Shown: positions 44,652 through 53,106 of the stretch, piece after piece
How the letters are laid out: the number at the start of each line of letters is the position of its first letter
Numbering within the stretch: the stretch's first letter is position 1
Translations under genes and position numbers: made by a program
Origin: Peptostreptococcus russellii
GTDB taxonomy: Bacteria; Bacillota; Clostridia; Peptostreptococcales; Peptostreptococcaceae
NCBI RefSeq assembly: GCF_003012055.1
Contig: NZ_JYGE01000005.1
Coordinates: forward strand, 1 to 64,000
Reading direction: 5' to 3'
Length of the DNA stretch: 64,000 bases
The notes under the pieces: generated by a model
Seen by the model: the letters and a program-made list of their open reading frames with translations, nothing else
Database searches by the model: none
Told to the model about the DNA's origin: nothing

Positions 44652-46178
44652 CTACTCAAATATACTCTTGTCCATAATTTTCAAGTCACTCGATATCTCA
44701 ACTTCAAATTCCATTTGTTCTAATATATCCTTATTTATATCTACTCCTGGCGCAATTTCTGTAAGTATTAAAGTATTCTCTCCCAGTTTAAATACACATC
44801 TTTCGGTCACAAATATCACATTCTGACCAATTTCTCTACTTTGCTTTGCACTAAATGTAACCTCTTCAACACTAGATAGAAACTTCTTTTTACTTCCTTC
44901 TTTTTCTATTATCAAATTTCCATTTTCAACTCTAGTCTTCAAGCCTCCTGCAGTCATTGTCCCGCAAAATACTATATTCTTTGTTGACTGAGTGATATCT
45001 ATAAATCCACCACAACCGCCAATTCTATCCCCAAATCTACTAACATTGATATTTCCTGAAGGGTCTATTTCTGCAAATCCTAGAAAAGTTCTATCAAGTC
45101 CACCACTATTATAAAAATCAAATTGACTAGCCATAGGAAGTCCTGCCCATGCATTGACTGCTGATCCAAAATTTGATCTTCCTAGGGGAATTCCCCCTAT
45201 TAGTCCACTTTCCACAGTAAGAACAATATTTTCTATCCCCTCTTCCTTGGCAACAGAAGCCACTCCTTCTGGTATACCAATCCCAAGATTTACTACAGAA
45301 TCATCACTCAACTCTTTGGCCGCTCTTCTAGCTATAATCTTTCTTTCATCTAACTCCAGCTTTGGGAATCCAAAATTATCCGATTTGTACTTACCTGCAA
45401 TGATAGGATCATAATATGTTCCTGGAGTCTGGCGGTGAAATTCTTCTGGATTTTCCGATTTAACTACCGCATCTACAAATACACCTGGCACTACAACATC
45501 TCTTCTATCTATTGATGAAGATGATACTATGTTTTTAACTTGAACTATCACCTTTCCACCACTTGCCTTAACTGCCATAGCTACATCTAAAGAATCTATT
45601 ATAGATGATTCTTCTTCCATTGTAATATTACCAAACTCATCTGAAGTAGTTCCCCTGATAATCCCTATATCAAACTTAGGAACCTTATATTTCAAATATT
45701 CTTCTCCATCAATTTCAATCAAGTCAACCAAGTTGTCCTTGGCTGCATCATTCACTTTTCCGCCTCTTATTCTAGGATCGCAATATGTATTTAATCCTAT
45801 TTTAGATATTTCAAACGGCTTATTTGCAGAAGCCTGCCTATATATATGGGCAATTACCCCTTGTGGAAAATTATAGGCTTCTATTTCATTTTTAAGAGCT
45901 AGGTCTATCATAGCTCTGTTGTTTGCAAAATGAGCTGTTACATATCTTTTAATCAAGCCTTTATAAGTCATTTCACATACACCTTGATCATTATTATTTC
46001 CTATACCTGCTCCTTGATACAAAGTTATATTTCTTGGATGACCTACTTTTTTAAAGTTCTCTCCAATTTTAACCATCATCTCTCTAGCTGCCGTAGCCAA
46101 CATAAATCCAGATACTGCCACAGTATCTCCATCATTTATTAGCTTTATAGCCTCATCATAAGTAAATAATTTACGCAT
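44652..46178 (-). CDS. Family I CoA-transferase (acetate/3-oxoacid or propionate type)
   Basis: A 508-residue fusion of alpha and beta halves. The N-terminal motifs are INDGDTVAVSGF and TLYQGAG; the C-terminal half has VVNLGIGIPEGVA and the catalytic Glu in LTVESGLIGGIPLG. Length and layout match propionate/acyl-CoA:acetate CoA-transferases, which swap CoA between carboxylic acids during fermentation. The preferred acid is not evident. Monocistronic. Confidence 0.9.
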   Translation of the reverse strand: MRKLFTYDEAIKLINDGDTVAVSGFMLATAAREMMVKIGENFKKVGHPRNITLYQGAGIGNNNDQGVCEMTYKGLIKRYVTAHFANNRAMIDLALKNEIEAYNFPQGVIAHIYRQASANKPFEISKIGLNTYCDPRIRGGKVNDAAKDNLVDLIEIDGEEYLKYKVPKFDIGIIRGTTSDEFGNITMEEESSIIDSLDVAMAVKASGGKVIVQVKNIVSSSSIDRRDVVVPGVFVDAVVKSENPEEFHRQTPGTYYDPIIAGKYKSDNFGFPKLELDERKIIARRAAKELSDDSVVNLGIGIPEGVASVAKEEGIENIVLTVESGLIGGIPLGRSNFGSAVNAWAGLPMASQFDFYNSGGLDRTFLGFAEIDPSGNINVSRFGDRIGGCGGFIDITQSTKNIVFCGTMTAGGLKTRVENGNLIIEKEGSKKKFLSSVEEVTFSAKQSREIGQNVIFVTERCVFKLGENTLILTEIAPGVDINKDILEQMEFEVEISSDLKIMDKSIFE

Positions 46179-46645
46179 TTTTATCTCCCTTTTTGATTTT
46201 TTATATCTATTTTTCTATAGTTATAGAGCCTTCTCTTTATGTATACGTTTTCACATTTTATATTATATCATATTTAATTAATATTACTCCACATTACGAC
46301 TTTCAGACCTTCCACTTTTATTATTATTTTATATACTCCTTAATAATAATTATCATTAAGAAAGTTTTTATATTAATAATCTTAGAATCAAATTCACTTT
46401 TTATTTATTAATTTCTAATTATAAAAGCAATTCTTATTCATCAATATAGGCAATCGATAATATATGATCTAAGATACTATTTTCGTGATATTTTTTATTT
46501 TTATCTCTATTTTTTGTATTTTTATTACTTTTTATGATGTATTTTATTGATATTTCTATAATTGACTAGATTTTTTCATATAAAAGTAGTAAATTATAAT
46601 GTAGGAAAAAAATAAAACCTAATATATTATAAAGGAGTTTTAATC
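46179..46645. other. AT-rich intergenic spacer with weak promoter
   Basis: A divergent spacer between the CoA-transferase and Fe-S scaffold genes. A TATAAT at 46595-46600 is the likely -10 of the plus-strand pair; its -35 (TTTTTC at 17 bases) is poor. Nothing else is seen. Confidence 0.4.
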
Positions 46646-47338
46646 ATGATATATTCAACAGAAGTAGAAATGATGTGCCCTGTTACTCAGGGTGCAAATC
46701 ACGGACCTGCTCCAATTCCAGAAGAAGCAAAATGGGTTAAGCCTAAAGATGTTTCTGATATCTCTGGTCTTACACATGGTATAGGTTGGTGTGCACCACA
46801 ACAGGGTGCCTGTAAGCTAACTCTAAATGTGAAGGAAGGTATAATACAGGAAGCTTTGGTAGAAACTATAGGATGTTCAGGAATGACACATTCAGCTGCT
46901 ATGGCATCAGAAATACTTCCTGGAAAAACTATTTTGGAAGCACTTAACACAGACCTTGTTTGTGATGCTATAAATACTGCTATGAGAGAGTTATTCTTAC
47001 AGATAGTATATGGAAGAACTCAGAGTGCATTTTCTGAAGGCGGACTTCCAGTAGGTGCTGGACTTGAAGATCTTGGAAAGGGTCTACGTTCTCAGGTAGG
47101 TACAATGTATGGTACTCTTGCAAAGGGACCTCGTTACCTTGAAATGGCAGAAGGATACATAACTGGTATAGCACTAGATAAAAATAGTGAAATCATCGGG
47201 TATACATTTGTAAGCCTAGGTAAGTTTACAGACTTTATGAAGGCTGGAGACGATGCAAATGAAGCTTGGGAAAAAGCTCAGGGTCAATACGGTCGTGTTG
47301 AAGACGCTGTTAAGATAATTGACCCACGTAAAGAATAA
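46646..47338 (+). CDS. Iron-sulfur scaffold-like (NifU/IscU N-domain) protein
   Basis: A 230-residue protein. Its central domain resembles the IscU/NifU N-terminal fold: GACKLTLNVKEGIIQEALVETIGCSGMTHSAAMASEILPGKTILEAL. Cysteines at MMCPVTQG, GWCAPQQGAC, IGCSG and LVCDA are candidates for cluster binding. The long N- and C-terminal additions differ from housekeeping IscU. It is followed after 27 bases by a GGGtGRT protein; this pair recurs in anaerobes, but I know of no established role. RBS AAAGGAG. Confidence 0.82.
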   Translation: MIYSTEVEMMCPVTQGANHGPAPIPEEAKWVKPKDVSDISGLTHGIGWCAPQQGACKLTLNVKEGIIQEALVETIGCSGMTHSAAMASEILPGKTILEALNTDLVCDAINTAMRELFLQIVYGRTQSAFSEGGLPVGAGLEDLGKGLRSQVGTMYGTLAKGPRYLEMAEGYITGIALDKNSEIIGYTFVSLGKFTDFMKAGDDANEAWEKAQGQYGRVEDAVKIIDPRKE

Positions 47339-47365
47339 TATTCACACTTTGAGGAGGAAATTTAG

Positions 47366-48376
47366 ATGGCTTTATTCGAATCTTATGAGAGAAGAATAGA
47401 TAAAATAAATGAAGTTTTAAATAGTTATGAAATAGCTTCTCTAGAGGAAGCTGAAAAGATAACTAAAGATGCTGGACTAGATGTATACGCACAGGTAAAA
47501 TCAATTCAGCCAATTTGTTTTGAAAATGCTTGTTGGGCATACACTGCAGGTGCTGCAATAGCAATTAAGAAAGGATGTAGAACTGCTGCAGATGCTGCTG
47601 AAGCTATCGGTGAAGGTCTTCAGTCTTTCTGTATACCAGGTTCTGTTGCTGACCAGCGTAAGGTTGGCCTAGGACACGGAAATCTAGGAAAGATGCTTTT
47701 ACAAGAAAATACTGATTGTTTTGCTTTTCTAGCAGGTCACGAATCATTCGCTGCTGCTGAAGGTGCTATAGGTATTGCTGAAAAGGCAAATAAAGTACGT
47801 AAAAAACCTCTAAGAGTTATACTTAACGGTCTTGGAAAAGATGCTGCTATGATAATTTCTAGAATTAATGGCTTTACTTATGTTCACACAGACTATGATT
47901 ATTATACAGGTGAACTTAAAGAAGTTGAAAAAATTGCCTACTCTGAAGGACTTCGTGCAAAAGTACATTGTTACGGAGCAAATGATGTTCGTGAAGGTGT
48001 TGCAATAATGCATAAGGAAGGTGTAGATGTATCTATTACTGGTAACTCTACAAATCCTACTCGTTTCCAACATCCAGTAGCTGGAACATACAAGAAAGAA
48101 TGTATAGAACAAGGAAAGAAATACTTCTCAGTAGCTTCTGGTGGAGGTACAGGACGTACTCTACATCCAGATAATATGGCTGCTGGACCTGCTTCTTATG
48201 GTATGACTGATACTCTAGGACGTATGCATTCAGATGCACAATTTGCTGGTTCATCTTCAGTTCCTGCCCATGTTGAAATGATGGGACTTATAGGTGCTGG
48301 AAACAATCCAATGGTGGGTATGACGGTTGCTGTTGCCGTTTCAATAGAAGAAGCTGCAAAGGAAAATAGATTTTAG
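47366..48376 (+). CDS. GGGtGRT protein
   Basis: A 336-residue protein carrying the naming motif ASGGGTGRTLHPDN near 255-268. It is rich in conserved Gly/Ala segments (FENACWAYTAGAAIAIKKGC; GLGHGNLGKMLL; AGHESFAAAEGAIGIAEKA; NGLGKDAAMIISRINGF; GNSTNPTRFQHPVAGTY). Cysteines at QPICFENAC, KGCRTA and SFCIPG are positioned like ligands. The function is undetermined. Co-transcription with the Fe-S scaffold-like gene (27-base gap, RBS GAGGAGGAAATT) suggests a joint cofactor role. Confidence 0.88.
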   Translation: MALFESYERRIDKINEVLNSYEIASLEEAEKITKDAGLDVYAQVKSIQPICFENACWAYTAGAAIAIKKGCRTAADAAEAIGEGLQSFCIPGSVADQRKVGLGHGNLGKMLLQENTDCFAFLAGHESFAAAEGAIGIAEKANKVRKKPLRVILNGLGKDAAMIISRINGFTYVHTDYDYYTGELKEVEKIAYSEGLRAKVHCYGANDVREGVAIMHKEGVDVSITGNSTNPTRFQHPVAGTYKKECIEQGKKYFSVASGGGTGRTLHPDNMAAGPASYGMTDTLGRMHSDAQFAGSSSVPAHVEMMGLIGAGNNPMVGMTVAVAVSIEEAAKENRF

Positions 48377-48418
48377 TAATTTTTTAATTGTATATAATTA
48401 ATACTTAATAACTTAAAT

Positions 48419-48446
48419 AAAAAAGGACGTGATTCACGTCCTTTTT
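48419..48446 (+). terminator. Terminator after GGGtGRT gene
   Basis: Stem AAAAAGGACGTGA/TCACGTCCTTTTT with almost no loop, about 45 bases after the stop. Confidence 0.88.
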
Positions 48447-48463
48447 AGCTTTTTCTTATATAT

Positions 48464-48523
48464 TTTCTAAGTAAATTTTTTTATCTATATTAATTTCTAA
48501 GTAAATTTTTTTATCTATATTAA
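48464..48523. repeat. Perfect 30-bp tandem duplication
   Basis: Two identical adjacent 30-base units (beginning tttctaagtaaat, ending atctatattaa) in the spacer just past the ferredoxin-nitroreductase stop. Probably a recent slippage duplication. Confidence 0.95.
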
Positions 48524-48541
48524 TAAGTAAAATAATATACC

Positions 48542-49312
48542 TTATCTATATATTATTTCAGCATCCTCACGTTGAGTGCTTCTCTTATATTTAACATCTG
48601 GGTAGCCCAATACAAGTGTTGTAACTGCTTTTTTAGATCTTATTCCAAGCTCTTTTTTTATTTTTCCTGATAAAGACGTTGCTACAGTAAAAAATCCACT
48701 ATAAAGCACTCCAATACCCAAAGATTCCGCCATAAGGGCCATATTAGAAGCGGCTAATGATCCATCTACCTTGCTATCTGCAATTACCATTATTGCCAAA
48801 GGAGCTTTTTTAAAGAAGAAATCCTCATCTATTTCCATGTCTCTCATTGATTTATTGAATACCTTTAAAAATCTAAGCAATCTTTTAAATATCTTTATGG
48901 CTAAATCTTCTACTAATCTCTTTTTTTTATCTATAACTATATAGCTAACATCTTGAGCATTTTTGCCTGTTGGTGTCCATCTTCCCGCTTCAATTATTTT
49001 TTCTATTTTTTCTTTTTCTATTTTTTCACTCTTAAACTGTCTTATCGAACGCCTTGATATAAGTGAATTCATAAGCTTTTCTGAATCTAAAAGTTCCATA
49101 CTTTCAGTATCATATGGATCTTCACTATATCCACTTATATTAATAGCATATTGTGGACATATTGCCATACAGTGTCCACACTTCATACAGTCTTGACTTT
49201 TTATTTTGGCCTTTTTATTATCATCTAACACTATATTATTTTGTGGACAGTCCTTTATACACTGTGAACATCCCACACAAAGATTATTATTAACCGATAT
49301 TATATGTCCCAT
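48542..49312 (-). CDS. Nitroreductase family protein with 2x[4Fe-4S] ferredoxin domain
   Basis: A 256-residue protein. Residues 1-55 hold two ferredoxin motifs (CVGCSQCIKDCP and CMKCGHCMAICP). Residues about 75-240 are an FMN nitroreductase fold (SRRSIRQFKSEKIEKEKIEKIIEAGRWTPTGKNAQDVSYIV; GIGVLYSGFF; LGYPDVKYKR). This architecture couples ferredoxin-type electron transfer to flavin reduction of an unknown substrate. RBS AAGGAGAGTTT. Confidence 0.9.
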   Translation of the reverse strand: MGHIISVNNNLCVGCSQCIKDCPQNNIVLDDNKKAKIKSQDCMKCGHCMAICPQYAINISGYSEDPYDTESMELLDSEKLMNSLISRRSIRQFKSEKIEKEKIEKIIEAGRWTPTGKNAQDVSYIVIDKKKRLVEDLAIKIFKRLLRFLKVFNKSMRDMEIDEDFFFKKAPLAIMVIADSKVDGSLAASNMALMAESLGIGVLYSGFFTVATSLSGKIKKELGIRSKKAVTTLVLGYPDVKYKRSTQREDAEIIYR

Positions 49313-49423
49313 TATCTAAACTCTCCTTATACATCAAAAAATATTTTTTTACTTCTTTTTGTGAAAAATGATTTTAATATATCGTTAATTCTCCATATCC
49401 TGCTGAATAACTTTTTAAAAATC

Positions 49424-49461
49424 AAAAGAGCCCCTCTTTTAAGCACGAGAGGAACTCTTTA
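49424..49461 (-). terminator. Terminator of glyA
   Basis: A stem-loop AAGAG.TCCTCT/AGAGG.GCTCTT on the minus strand followed by a T-rich tract, about 70 bases past the glyA stop. Confidence 0.6.
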
Positions 49462-49529
49462 TAGAAATTTTTTAATTATACACTCAAATTTTAATATCTA
49501 TCCCTAGCTGATAGATTTTGCTATATCTA

Positions 49530-50762
49530 TTAATATGGTAAAGGATACTTATCTGTAAGTGCCACTACTATCTCCTGTGCCTTTTCTATATTATTGTCAG
49601 TAATTACAAGGTCCATTGCCTCTGCAATTTTGACCATATCCTCTTCCTTCATACCTCTTGTTGTAACAGCTGGTGTTCCTATTCTTATTCCACTAGTTTC
49701 CACAAAACTTGCCTTATCAAAAGGTATAGAGTTCTTGTTAACAGTGATATAGGCTTCATCTAAAAGGACTTCTGCCTTTCTGCCTGATACATTTTTAGAT
49801 ACTAAATTGATAAGTATTAGATGGTTGTCAGTTCCACCTGATACTAAATCAAAGCCTCTCTTCTTTAATTCCTCTGCCAAAACAGAAGCATTTTTAACTA
49901 CTTGTTTTTGATATTCCTTGAAGTCATCTTCAAGAGCTTCTTTAAAGCACACTGCCTTTGCAGCTATTATATGCTCCAATGGTCCACCTTGTATTCCTGG
50001 GAATATTGCCTTATCAATTTTTTTTGCATATTCTTCTTTACAAAGAATAATTCCTCCTCTAGGTCCTCTTAAAGTCTTATGAGTCGTACTTGTAACAAAA
50101 TCTGCACACTCCACTGGATTATTATGAAGTCCCGCTGCTACAAGACCTGCTATATGAGCCATATCTACCATCAGATAGGCACCTGCTTCCTTGGCTATTT
50201 CTGATATTTTTTTGAAGTCAATTTCTCTAGAATATGCACTTGCACCTGCAACTATCATCTTTGGTTTTTCTCTAAGAGCAATCTCTCTTAATTTATCGTA
50301 GTCTATTCTTTCAGTTTCTGAATCTACTCCATATGCGATAAAATTGTAATTGATTCCTGATAAATTGACTGGTGATCCATGAGTCAAGTGTCCACCCTGA
50401 GATAAGTCCATACCCAATACCTTATCACCATGATTTAACATAGCTAAATAAACTGCCTGATTAGCCTGTGACCCTGAATGTGGCTGAACATTTGCATGGT
50501 CTGCCCCAAATATTTTTTTAACTCTGTCTCTTGCAAGATTTTCCATTACGTCTATATACTCACATCCACCGTAATATCTCTTTCCTGGATAGCCTTCTGC
50601 ATACTTGTTTGTAAAATAACTTCCCATAGTTTCCATAACAGCTGGAGATACTATGTTTTCTGATGCTATAAGCTCTAAATTTCTTTCCTGTCTCTGATGT
50701 TCTTTATCAAGAGCATCATAAATTTCTGGGTCTTCTCTTTTCAAATTTTCAAATTTAATCAT
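49530..50762 (-). CDS. glyA: Serine hydroxymethyltransferase
   Basis: A 410-residue PLP enzyme that interconverts serine and glycine with tetrahydrofolate. The motifs [45 protein letters not shown] and [13 protein letters not shown] are present, with the PLP lysine in [14 protein letters not shown]. The start is supported by GGAGGTTTATACAATG. Monocistronic. The upstream spacer 50763-51287 is AT-rich, without a recognisable glycine riboswitch. Confidence 0.97.
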   Translation of the reverse strand: MIKFENLKREDPEIYDALDKEHQRQERNLELIASENIVSPAVMETMGSYFTNKYAEGYPGKRYYGGCEYIDVMENLARDRVKKIFGADHANVQPHSGSQANQAVYLAMLNHGDKVLGMDLSQGGHLTHGSPVNLSGINYNFIAYGVDSETERIDYDKLREIALREKPKMIVAGASAYSREIDFKKISEIAKEAGAYLMVDMAHIAGLVAAGLHNNPVECADFVTSTTHKTLRGPRGGIILCKEEYAKKIDKAIFPGIQGGPLEHIIAAKAVCFKEALEDDFKEYQKQVVKNASVLAEELKKRGFDLVSGGTDNHLILINLVSKNVSGRKAEVLLDEAYITVNKNSIPFDKASFVETSGIRIGTPAVTTRGMKEEDMVKIAEAMDLVITDNNIEKAQEIVVALTDKYPLPY

Positions 50763-51287
50763 TGTATAAACCTCCTCAATATCAGTACATTTCCTAATTT
50801 AAATCCGCAAAAACTAAAACTATTAAAAAAACTTTATATCTAATAACTTAACTACTAAAGAAAGTATCTCCACTTCAATTAATCTAAGATTTAAAATATA
50901 AAATCTCTTATGTCGAAATAGTCATAATCTTTTGTCTAAAAATCTATTGGACTTATTATATCACAAAAAAGACTTCTATATACTAAGTTTTTACCCTTTT
51001 TCTAACTTTTTTACCATTTTTTACGAATTTTATATTTTTATAAGAGATAATTATTCGTAATTCTAGCATAAATCCAATTATAAATCTTTAATCTAAGCTA
51101 AATTAACATTTATATTTTTCTAACTCTCTTCAAGCTGATTTTAAATTTTATATTTAAATTCATAAAAAAAATAACCTTAGCAATAAAACTAAATATCACA
51201 TAGGCTATTTTTCTTCTAATTTATCAATCAGTATTCATTAATATTTTCCAATACAACTCTTGATATTATAAAGACAGCATAAACCTT
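50763..51287. other. AT-rich spacer upstream of glyA
   Basis: About 525 bases without a plausible gene; it must contain the glyA promoter, which I could not fix. No structured RNA is recognised. Confidence 0.45.
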
Positions 51288-52565
51288 TTAATATGGTTCA
51301 ATACTATCCATATACTTTTCTTCACTTATTTTACATCTATGATTAAAGCTTCTACAAAAATCATAGGGATTAACTTCAGACATATTTTTCCCCAAGAATC
51401 CCTCTCTCTTAAACTTTATAGAATATATATATTCGTCTTTACTCTGCTTTTGCTTTGAACTTTGAGATTTTGGCAGTCTATTACTATATCCAGACATAAC
51501 AATATTTTTAATTTTTGGGCTTATATTAAAGAGGTTACTAGAAAAAAATACTGCAAGTCCAAATACGCAATTTATATATTCTTCTCGCAAGTCTATTTTT
51601 TCTTTATCTTCCCTTCTAAAAACACCCTTTGAAAGTTTTATAGCTCTAAAGTCTGGTATTTCTTCTATATTAGGAAGCTTTATATCTATTAATAGGCTTG
51701 ATTTTCTATACTCATATGCCAGTTCAAAGTCAAGTGGTAATACTGTAGTTTCAAGCCATTGACCAGTTTTTCCCTCGATATATCTTTCATCTCCCTTAAT
51801 TGCCAGCTCAAGTGATCTTTTCTCCTCATAATACTCCTGTATGTAAGATGTATTTCTTTCACTTTCTATCTTATTTTCTTGCTCTTCAAATTTTATTTTT
51901 TCTCCCTGCCACTCCACATTTAACTCTGTCAGTTTGTCTTCCATATTTTCTTCTATATACTTCTTTCTCATTATATACTGCTTTAGAAGTCTCCAACTAT
52001 TAATTTTTTGCTTTGCCTCTGCTTTTAAGACTTTTTTAGCATCTTTTATACTTGGTTCCTTCTTATCAAAAGTCTTTCTTTTGTATGTTTTAAGTGATAG
52101 AGACTCCAGTCTTCTTTTGAAGTATTCTTCATCTTTTAAATTTGGTGATAGCTTGTATATTTCTAGAAATTTATCTGTTTCAGCATTAATTCTTTCATAA
52201 TTCATCTTCATCTGTCTATTCTTTTCATAGCTATATAGCTGTGTTCTCTTAATTTTTTCTTTTAAAGATTCATCTATTATGTCTAGACCACTATCCCCAT
52301 AAAAAGCTACTTCCCCAGTTTCATCTAAAGTGATATTATATCTAGTTACATCATTATTTTTTTTATTTTTATCATTACTTTTATTAGGATACTCTAATTT
52401 TTGATGTCTATTATAGATACTTGAATTTGGAATTGCCGCACCTAGACATAATCCTTGTTCATTTACATCTATTGAAATCTCTTTTAGCCCTAACGAATTC
52501 GTAATCGAGCTAGAAAAATCTATTTCTGGACCTTTGCAGATACTTTTACTTTCCTTAAATCTCAC
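51288..52565 (-). CDS. Coiled-coil protein with DUF4236-like N-terminus
   Basis: A 425-residue protein. Its first approximately 57 residues (RFKESKSICKGPEIDFSSS..ISIDVNEQGLCLGAAIPNSSIYNRHQKL) follow the pattern of DUF4236, whose members start with RFRKS..GPG.R.NLSKSG and end with GIPGTGLSYR. The middle (about 95-260) is a highly charged, Lys/Glu-rich helical region, probably coiled coil. The C-terminal 150 residues are unassigned. No signal peptide or membrane helix. Function unknown. A 12-copy hexamer repeat lies about 250 bases upstream. Confidence 0.6.
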   Translation of the reverse strand: MRFKESKSICKGPEIDFSSSITNSLGLKEISIDVNEQGLCLGAAIPNSSIYNRHQKLEYPNKSNDKNKKNNDVTRYNITLDETGEVAFYGDSGLDIIDESLKEKIKRTQLYSYEKNRQMKMNYERINAETDKFLEIYKLSPNLKDEEYFKRRLESLSLKTYKRKTFDKKEPSIKDAKKVLKAEAKQKINSWRLLKQYIMRKKYIEENMEDKLTELNVEWQGEKIKFEEQENKIESERNTSYIQEYYEEKRSLELAIKGDERYIEGKTGQWLETTVLPLDFELAYEYRKSSLLIDIKLPNIEEIPDFRAIKLSKGVFRREDKEKIDLREEYINCVFGLAVFFSSNLFNISPKIKNIVMSGYSNRLPKSQSSKQKQSKDEYIYSIKFKREGFLGKNMSEVNPYDFCRSFNHRCKISEEKYMDSIEPY

Positions 52566-52814
52566 AAAATCCCCTCCTTTTATGAAATCCTAGATTGAAT
52601 CTATTTATAATTACTAACTATATTATAGCACAACTAATAATTCCCTTTAAATTTCCAACTTTTTTATTTTAAAATATATTGTAAAACTATAGTTACTCTT
52701 AATTTTATTATGATTATTTTTCTTTACCATTATTTTTTTTAGAGTCTAGCCCTAATTTCATTTTTTACAATTGTTTCCTTGTAAAACTCGCTATTTCGTA
52801 TTATTTATACAATG

Positions 52815-52886
52815 CTTTTACTTTTACTTTTGCTTTTGCTTTTGCTTTTGCTTTTGCTTTTGCTTTTGCTTTTGCTTTTGCTTTTA
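52815..52886. repeat. Hexanucleotide repeat (CTTTTR)12
   Basis: Twelve uninterrupted hexamers: two CTTTTA, nine CTTTTG, one CTTTTA. It lies between the feoB terminator and the DUF4236-like gene. It is the second locus with a CTTTTA-type array in this window. Confidence 0.95.
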
Positions 52887-52906
52887 AAAATTATACTTCA
52901 ATAAAA

Positions 52907-52934
52907 AAATAGATGCACAATTGTGCACCTATTT
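52907..52934 (-). terminator. Terminator of feoAB
   Basis: Stem AAATAG.TGCACAA/TTGTGCA.CTATTT followed on the minus strand by T6, about 170 bases after the feoB stop. Confidence 0.85.
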
Positions 52935-53106
52935 GCAAATGATTTTTTATTTATATATTTAAATCTACTTAATTTATATATTTTAGTTCTTTTTATTTAT
53001 CTACAATAGATTAACTTTATTTATTTTATCTTTATTTATTTTGGGATTCTTATAGATAAATATTATCCTTATTTATTTTATTTCTACTTTATCATTTTTA
53101 ATCTAA

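Noticed and set aside
50763-51287. Glycine riboswitch upstream of glyA
   Set aside because: I searched by eye for the conserved glycine aptamer blocks and found none.
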